Shown one piece after another: positions 1 to 9,000 of a stretch of 9,589 bases of DNA (position 1 is the stretch's first letter; each line of letters opens with the position of its first letter). Source of the stretch: CAZERT01 sp964630015 (GTDB lineage Bacteria > Patescibacteriota > Microgenomatia > UBA10105 > UBA927). The notes beneath the pieces were generated by a model. The model did no database searches, was not told the origin of the DNA, and saw nothing but the letters and a program-made list of their open reading frames with translations. A program made the translations under genes and the position numbers. The stretch lies in assembly GCA_964630015.1 (NCBI GenBank), contig CAZVTJ010000034.1:1-9589 (forward strand), read 5' to 3'.

Positions 1-3000
1 GATTTTGAAGTTTTCCCCGTCCGTCAATTCGTTCCAAACCAGCCTGAGTTCGTGCCTGGTTTAATCCATCAGCCCCCCCTTGAGCAATTCTCTGTCGAAT
101 TGCCTGAAGCTCAGGCGTTTGATCCCATACCTCCTGAAATACGGAAATCTGTCGCATACCCTCAGGATTTTGTGCAAGGATCTCCTGGGGTCCCTTGCTG
201 ATCACATAATCAATTTCAAGCCGAAGGGTAAGCTGGGCTTCATCAGCAAGCAGGGTTGCACCCTTTACCTTTTGCATAAAGGCCCTTCCATCCGGTGTAT
301 CCTTAATGGATTCAAAAATGGCATCTTTTGTGACCACAATAACTTTTGCCTTTTTCAATTGTTGAGCAGTTGGAGGGTGGTCAGGGTCATACAGGAGTGC
401 GTCAATACCAAATGAGTCTTGTATAGATCTCATAGTAAATGTTCGCATAAGCGCATTTGCATCTGTTGAAGTATTTACAATCACAACCGATGGCTTTCCG
501 GTAATTTCGGCTTTAAGGATTGCAATTTCAGGAATCATAACATCCGTCTTCCCTATTCCGGTAACAGCTTCATACAGTTTTCCCCGCATTCCGACTGGCT
601 TTCCGAGTATTGCGTCAGCAATAAACGCCAATTGATTTTTCTCTCCTTGATCTGCACCTCGAAGAGAAAAGGAAAATTCTTCCCGTTTTGGTTCGGGTGT
701 GGTAAATTCCGTTCCATCTTGTTGCGCTTTTTGACGTTTTGCTTCCCACTCTGTATGAGCTGCTACAAAATTTTCATTTGCGCGCGCTGTTTCAAACCGG
801 GTAATTCCATCCGTGAACTGATGAATAATCTTTTTAGATGCCGCGGATGGAAATTGGGATTCATCTATATATAAACGGGTTGCTACTAACCCACCCTCTA
901 TGGTTTGCGGCCGATCATCCACACTATTGGGGGCAAAAATTCTTTTTCCATCCGATTCAATATGGAACTTTTTAGATGTTGAACCGGAAATGATTTCTAT
1001 CGTGTATTCTCCCTCCGGAAGATCAGTAAACTGCGCTAGTGTTTCCTCCGGAGTACCCTTTTTCATTAGTACCGGATATTCACTGCCATCTGTTCGGGTT
1101 GCCGGTGTTTTTCCATCCCTTTTCAATACGTGGATTGTCTCCCCATCGGCAAGGGTAAGTGCATATATCTCTGATTTAATTTCCAAGGTAGAAGTCTTAA
1201 CCCCGGATGGCACGTGTTGTCCTGGTTCAAAATAGAAAAACCCATTATCACGAACGATTTTTACTTCCTTTCCTGCAATCGTTACCGTATATTGGCCATC
1301 TTTGGTAATCATCGATGAAAGATCGTCAAGGGTAATTGCTCCGGTTTTTGTGACGGGGATCTCCATGTCACCATCACCCACTATCTTTGTAATACGTACT
1401 CCATCATCAAATCCCCGAATTTCCGTTTTCCCCCAACGGCGTGCAATCACGGCACGATCTGCCGCCACCGCAACCGCACCTTCTTTAGCAAATCGACTAA
1501 AAAATCTGTTTAATGCTTTTGGTTCTTCAGGGGTTCCCCAGACTCGATCAAGGATCCGTTCGCCTAACCGGCTTCTTGCTATTGATGCTGTTTGAACTAT
1601 CCGTTTTATCCGCTCAATCGGCTGTTGCTGCTGGCGGGCTACCAATGCTTGCTGAATACGGCTCGCATCATGCACGGAACGGTAATATTCTAGTTTTCGC
1701 ATGGTTTGCGTAATCTGCGCTTCAAGCTGAATTTTGCGTTCCGGTGAGGCTTTTGCATATTCGGCTAGTAATGTATCTAATTCTCTCTGACTCTGATTCA
1801 GTAATTTTGTATTTGCCACAATCTCTTCATCCGACATTCCCAGAACTTTCGTTTTGAATGCTTTTTGCCGTTCCTCTATGGCCTTTGCATCGAGTCCATC
1901 AAATGGATCTTTCGTTCCATATGCATAAGACAAAAACTGTGCTTTTTGGAGTTTAATTTTTAGCACATCAATTTTTGCTTGAAGCGTTTGGATCTCTGTA
2001 GGAGATACCGTGTTCCTTTTTGTATTGGCTGTCGCCAATTCTTGCCGTGCGTTCGTAAGTCTATCAAGCGCGGCATTTTCTTCAGGCGTTCGCAACGCCC
2101 ATTCTTTCTGTGCACCGGAAATCACACGAGGGTCATCTTCCAGTTCTTGAATGACTTTCTCCAGCCGTGCGATATCCGCATTGGCTTCATCGATTGTTTG
2201 TTTCTTTGTGACCAATTCTGCCTCAAGGGTATCCAGCTCACTTCGAAGGAGTGTTGGATTTACGGAGTCTGCATCAATACGAGCTTGTTGTGCGCGTGTC
2301 CGCACCAGCGCCACCCCATCACGGACTCCAATAAGCCTCCCGTTTTCCGGATTATACAGTCGTCCAATTTCATTCCGCTTTAATCCCGAAACCCGGACAA
2401 TTTCATCAATAATGTCTTTGGAAACTGTCCGACCATCGGTGCCGATATATTCTTTTCCATTCCAGGTAATGTCTCCCCCATAATCTGTAAGAATCTTTTC
2501 AAGCGCTGTTGCATCGGACTCCAAGGATAGCGCTTTCTGTTCCAATTTTATGGGGTTCACTGCATCTGCCTGTAACCTTGCAGCTTGTGCCTTTTTCTGT
2601 GTCTCTGGAATGGTTGTGTGTAAAAACTCGGAGATTTGTTGTTGAATCTCTGTAACTGTTTGGATTTTCCCATTTTTATGCAATTGCCCATTTACCAATT
2701 CATACCCAAATTGCGTCTGCAAATCGGAAATCATTTCAGCAGATAATGGTGTCCCATGAATATCCACATACTGTCGTGTCTCACTATCCCAACGGATTTG
2801 TCCATCTCCGTATATACTCTTTTTCTGTTCCATTCGTGCCAAATCTGCTTCAAGTTGACGTGCAGTTAACTCTTCCTGAGGGAATGGTGCAGAAATTTGA
2901 TCTTCCAGTGAAGCGGCAAAATCAAGTTTTTGTTGTTGAAGCAATACAAGTGCTCGTGTGTTCCCGTTTTGGATAAGAATATTTTCCTGCAGCATTTCAA

Positions 3001-6000
3001 CTCTCTGTGCTGCTGCCTGATATTCAATAGAGGTATAATCAGCAGTCTTTGCAATTGTTCGTAGTGTCTGTTTTGCTGCAGTAAGCGCAGCAACATCAGC
3101 AACAGGTATTTTAAATATTCCCCGAATTACATCTGTTACCTTTTGTGTTGTTGTCCGGGGATTTTCCGTTAATAATTGTTGTTCGCGCGTATACCATTTA
3201 TATGAATCGCTCACCCCCTGAAGCGCAGTATCCCGCAGTCCCTGGGTAACATCAATTTCCTTTCCCTTAAAGGTAATTTTCGTTACTTTCTTTCTATCTG
3301 CTTCTAGAATCAATCGTTGAAGCTCTTGTGCTTCACGCAATGAATTCTCTGTCTTTGTGGCATCACCCGGTTTTGGAAGCTTGATTTTCAAACCGCTTTC
3401 TACAAACGTCATGGATGCGGCATGGTTAAAAATTGCGGTTCGAAGCTCCGCTTCCGCGGTATGAAGTTGGGAAATGTCCATACCTGGCAAAAGTTGTGCT
3501 TTTCGATAGTTGCCGTCTGCTGGAATAACATAAAATTTTTCCAAATTCCTTCGTGCAGTTTGAAGATCCAATGAAGTTTCGGATATAGTTGGTGCTTTTT
3601 GCAGTGATCCACCCATGGTGGTTAAGGCACCAAGCGCTGCATTCACACAATCTGCTTGCGTTACGCCTTGACCACCCGCTGCTGCCAAACAGGTGGTAAG
3701 CGTTTGAACTCCTTGGATACCTGTGTCACTATGGGTAAGTATATTTTGTGAAATTCTTGATGGTTGAGTAGTTGCTGCCGTCACAGGTGGCTTGGAGAAA
3801 CTTGTAGCAAATCTCCCTCCTGCCAACAGCGTCATGGCAGCATTGACACCACAATTAAGACCGTTAACAGGGATGGTTTCCCCAGATTCCGTTTTTTGTG
3901 GTGTGCATGCTTTTACGGTGTTATACCCAAACCATACAGTGCTGCCTCCGGATACAATTCGCTCCCCGATTTGTACCGCACGCTGTGTATTTGCGGCAAC
4001 TTGATTTTGTGCAATTGTTTTCACAAAGTTATCCGCTTGCCGTGAAAGTGTAATCCCCTTTGTGCCGTTTACGACATTTTGAACAAGGGAAAGATTTTGT
4101 GCCCATACGCCATATCCCGTAAATGCCGCTGTAATGGCAAGATTTACTGAGGCTTCGGCACATTTACTTGCATTTGCTGCGGTACCATCACAATATTCAG
4201 CAACAGGCGCCGTTCCTATTGTTGTCCCCACAATGCCCACTGCAGTAGACCCAAAAGCCATAGCCCCTGCGCCTGTTGTTGCGGCGGTCATAAGCACCGA
4301 CGCTCCGCTCATTGCGCCGGACATAATTGATGTTCCAGCGGTAGCTGCCAAATATCCTCCGTGAAGTGCTCCCGCAACCGGAATTGCCGGTATTGCGGCA
4401 ATGAGTACGGCGGCACTTGCAGGTGCGTATCCTTGCATTATGGCGCCACGAATAATTTTTCCCCAATCACCTTCTGCTGTCCCCTGATTAAGAAGTTCGT
4501 TTCCGCGTCGCATTGTCCCACTGGTAATATCATTAAAGAATAACGTCGTAGCGGTTGCGGGGTGTTTAAAAAAGTCTTTTTGCTCCTTATACGCTGCTTC
4601 CATCCCGGCAACATTAATTTGTCCCGTACGGACTTTTTCCATGAATTCAATATTTTTTTCGCTGTTTGGGTCTTGATCGAGTACACCAAGATTTGTTAAA
4701 TTTTTTGAAATTCTTTCCAGCGAATCTTGCTGTGACTGCAAAAATTCATTTATGGAAGCATTTGGGTGAGAATTTAAGTAATCCTTATACCCTTTACTTG
4801 GAAGAATAAGTTTTTCCTGTGCTTCCTTAACGGCAGCGTCATAATACCATCTTTCTTCCGGTGGCATAATCGATACCACCCGGAGCAAAAACGCATTCAC
4901 TTCTTCCGGAGTACAATCTTTATGGAGATAACTGAATTCCTTGCATTTTGCATCTAAATCTTCCCCCTGAAGTGATACGATATTTAGTAGAGAAGATTGT
5001 TGTTGGAGATAGCTTGAATTCGAAACTGACAAATACGATGCACACGTTTTTGCATCCAAACCATATGTTACACAGGCAGTATCGTAATTATTGCGGAGTG
5101 TAATAAGATCTACCTCCGAATCAACATCCGCCTTAAGAAAAGCGCTTAATGCATCATAAAAATTTTTTTGATTGTTTATTGCATCTTGCGTCTTTGCTTC
5201 ACATGCAACCGGACTTGTTCCATCTTTTTCACAAATATCTTTTGCCAGCTCAAAATATGCCCTCCGTTCATCATCCAAAATATTATTTGACCCATATAAT
5301 GAAATTGCTTCTTTGAAATCAAGTACATTTTGTTGGGTAGCAAGGTCATCCTGAACGGACTTTTTACATTGAGCCAAAGTCTGATCTTGTAGTATTACAC
5401 AAGCATTTTCTAACTGTTTTTTAATCTCTTCTTTTTCTTGCACACTGTTGTTAGGGTCAAAATATGTACTGAATAATGTTTGGTACGATGAATATGCATC
5501 CCTTGCTTCACATTCATCCTGAACAATTACACCGCATTCTTGTTTTGATTTTCCCGAAATGACGACACAGGAATCAACGGCAATTGTGCGCAACCGATCT
5601 TTTTCCGCTTTTGTTGTTGCATTTGCATACTCAGACAGTGCTGTTTCATAATCATCCTGTGCTTTTTCAACACGCTTAATCAATACCGTTGATGTTGCTT
5701 GATTGAATGCAGCTCGTTGATCTACCGCAGTCAAACCGCTTTTTGCCAAAATCGTATCCGCAGCGGTACATACCTGTCGTTTTTGTTCCTGACATGTTGC
5801 TAGCGCCTGATAGTACTGGGTAGCAACTCTTGTAATTTTTGATTGTTGTGCTGCATTTGACGCCAAAATGACGCACTGTGCATCGCTGGTAGTTTTCATT
5901 TGAACGCACGCATCATATGCCTGGGAAAATGCTTGTGTTAATGCCGGATTATTCCCGATAATTTTTGCTAAATACCCATCTTTAGTCTGTAAATAATCGG

Positions 6001-9000
6001 GAATTCGGGTAAGGATACATCCTGGACATTCTTTCCACTGTCCGTCAATATCACATTGCCAGATTTCATTCCCATTAGTTCCTTTCGGTCCCATCGCAAC
6101 CGTTCCGGAGGGGATAGTTCCCTCGTTGTTTTTGCAACTGATATTCGGAAGGGGTGTTGGGACAGGCTGCCCAAGCTGTGTATACATATCCGCGATTCGT
6201 TTCTCTTCCAATACGGCATTTGATGTGGATTGAGCAATGGTAAATGTTTTACTCCCTACCATCCAGTCCTGCCGTCTATCTTTCGTAATATATTCAGGCC
6301 CCACTCCTTCCTTAGAAAGGTTTTTCCATAACCCATCACTACCACACCCATAGACTTGACTATTTGGTCCTGTGGTAATCGTTCCACTTGTTCCACAAGC
6401 CACTTTCTTCCCTATATCACCCAGATACTGTTTCTGTATGGCAGTAATTTCTTCATCTGATCTAAATTGGAATGGTGTGGGAGTGGGAATGGTTAAGGGT
6501 CCTTCATACTCAACCCTATCTACTATCTTGATTGATGGTGTTGGTGTTGGAAGTTCAGTAATACAAGCACTTAAACACTTCTTTTGTTCTTTTTTATCTT
6601 GTATCATCTTGCACGATGAGCAAAGTGTTGTGATTTCAGGCGGAGCTGGTGGTGCGGAAGTAGTTTTTGATTTTTCAAAATACAATTTCAACAAACAGGT
6701 TGCCTCATCAGTAAAGATACCATTTTCCCGAGGAACACAAGTATTATTGATAATTGAATACCGAACCGTTCCATATTCTGCTGCACCTTGCGAACCGGAA
6801 GGATACACACAATTTCCATTCAGGCAGGTTCCGCCTTTATCCGCACAATTCACCTTATTGGCCGTTATGTATCCCTCTTCATCCACCCCACAAGAAACGT
6901 TTTCCCCACACCCACCATTCGCCAGTACACCCAGAGCAGACCCGCAAATTCTTCGTACTTCTGTTTTTCCTGGTGTTGGTGCAATTGTTACAACAACGGA
7001 AGCACATTTGTTTATATTCGTATCACACCAACTTTCACATTTCCTTCGTTCCCATCCACCCCCACCAGGTTTGCATGTTAAAAGAAATTGATTCTCACAT
7101 TTTTTTTCACCCGGCGTACACACTTTTTGATCCCGACACTGACAATACCCATACCATCCGTCTACTTTTGTAAGCCCTGGACAACAATATAACTCACTGC
7201 ATTTTCCCGTGGTACCGGCCGGGGAACATTTTCCATCTTTAGGCGGAGGGGTGCCAAGACAATAATATTGTTGTTTTCCTGTCGTGGAATCCGTATAGGC
7301 ATTTGATTTTGCTTTATACCCTTCCGGACAACTGGAACATTGAATTCTTGATGAGTAGTCAACCTCACAGGTATCTCCTTGTTTTAATATAGGGAAAGCA
7401 TACGCAGAATTTGTATTTGGTGTGGGTGGTTTTGCGGTTGGTTTTGGTGTTGGTCTTTGGGTTGGCGTAGGAGTCCACAGCGCAATCCGAAGAGCGATTT
7501 CACACTGTGCTTTTGTGTTATATCGCCCACCATTGGTATATTGGTTGCATTCCTGAGTATTAACGTAATCCCATTTATTTGGGGAATATACACAACATCC
7601 ATTTGGAAACGTTCCGGAATATGAACCACCCCTATGTCTACATTCAGTCTCGGTAAATGATTTCGCGGAGCATGTGGGAACTGGATTTTGGATACCCATT
7701 CTAAGATCAGCTCTCTCTCCATTCATCGTCGAAACTGGTGTTGGTGTTGAAGTAGCCGTTGGTTTTATGGTGTGTGCCGGTTGGATGGCTAGTGGCATGG
7801 ACGTTGGTAAAGGCGCATCCGAAGGTACTGGTGATGGGTGTTGATATTGGGTGGTAATCGGATTTTGAGCAACTGCCACTCTAGTTGGTACCATGGTGGT
7901 GGTAAGTGATGATGATATTGAGGGTGTGCTTGTTGCTTTTGGATTCACCGCTGGTGAAGTTGTTGGTTTTGGTGAAGGGGTTCCTGTGGGAGCGTTTTGT
8001 GTGCAATATCGTCCGGTAAAAGATGTTCCGCTGCCAAATTCTTTTCCGTTACAATACCATCCTGGTGGACAAGACTTTCCGTTTGCACAAATGGGTGGTG
8101 TGGGGGGTGGCACAGATGTAGGTAATAATTTGGTTCCGGCAGGATAGACGCACATACCGTTTTGGCATGTTCCCCCATCTTTTCCACAATTTACCCGATT
8201 AATGATCCAGTAATTATTTTTATCTATGCCACAGGAAATATTTACTCCACACCCATGCATAACCCATTCCCATATTGACCCGCATTTCCTATCTATTTCT
8301 CCAGACGATTTTGGAATATTGACTACAATTGTTGGCTGTGGGGTTTTTGGTGGTGTAGGAGAACTGGAAATCGGAGGTGTTGTTAGCTTTCCGGAAAGAG
8401 CTATCGCTTTTTCACATAAATCTCTTGTATAGTATGCACCTTTTGGAGGAATAAAAGAATATCCTAAAATAGAAACACACAGTGATCCACTTCCATCGAG
8501 TTTTTTCTGTGGTTGATAATACGTGGTAGAAAACGAACAACACCCCAATGTTGCCGTAAAGGGTGTATATGCCCCACCCCTGCGTTCACATTCTGATTTG
8601 GTATATTGTGCCCTTGTGGCAGTACAAGTTTGTTGCGTATTCGTGGGGGAAACGGAAGGAGTTGATGTACTTTTTATTACACTAAGCGTTCGTGGAGTAG
8701 CTGTCAGGGAATAGTTACAATACCTCCCTGAATCCCGAAACCAGGTCTGAAAAAACCATCGATTCCCATATTGACATTTTTTACATCCGGATGAATCAAA
8801 TAATGTACCACATTTCGTTCCTGGAGGAAGATATCTCGGTGAATCATCAGCACCGATGGGAACAGTAATTTTTCCCTGACTTCTAATCGTCACTTGTGTT
8901 GTTGGTGTTGGAATACCACCAAGCGGAATTGTGGGAAGCGCTGCTCCCGGACACTTCCACCCCCCGTCTTGCTTTTGTTCCGGCGGTTGGGATGGACAAA

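Noticed and set aside
2..700. Housekeeping SecA as a separate gene
   Set aside because: The frame runs on upstream without a stop for about 3,000 codons, there is no intergenic gap, and the DEAQ motif differs from the usual SecA DEVD.
3640..4200. A gene boundary between the Cys-rich half and the ATPase half
   Set aside because: There is no stop codon and no spacer. An internal translation start cannot be excluded from sequence alone, but nothing here requires one.
4197..4466. A minus-strand Arg/Asn/Cys-rich open frame in another frame
   Set aside because: It is a shadow of the Gly/Ala-rich hydrophobic segment; the true frame gives smooth helices that continue on both sides.
6563..6622. Zinc ribbon
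   Set aside because: The second pair is C-x3-C, the 11-residue gap is helical rather than a strand hairpin, and the setting is an extracellular disulfide-rich stalk.
6372..7091. A 239-codon plus-strand open frame
   Set aside because: It is antisense to well-supported repeated Cys modules (type A copy 2, type D copy 3). It has no domain, no convincing start site and a composition that is just the complement of the minus-strand code.
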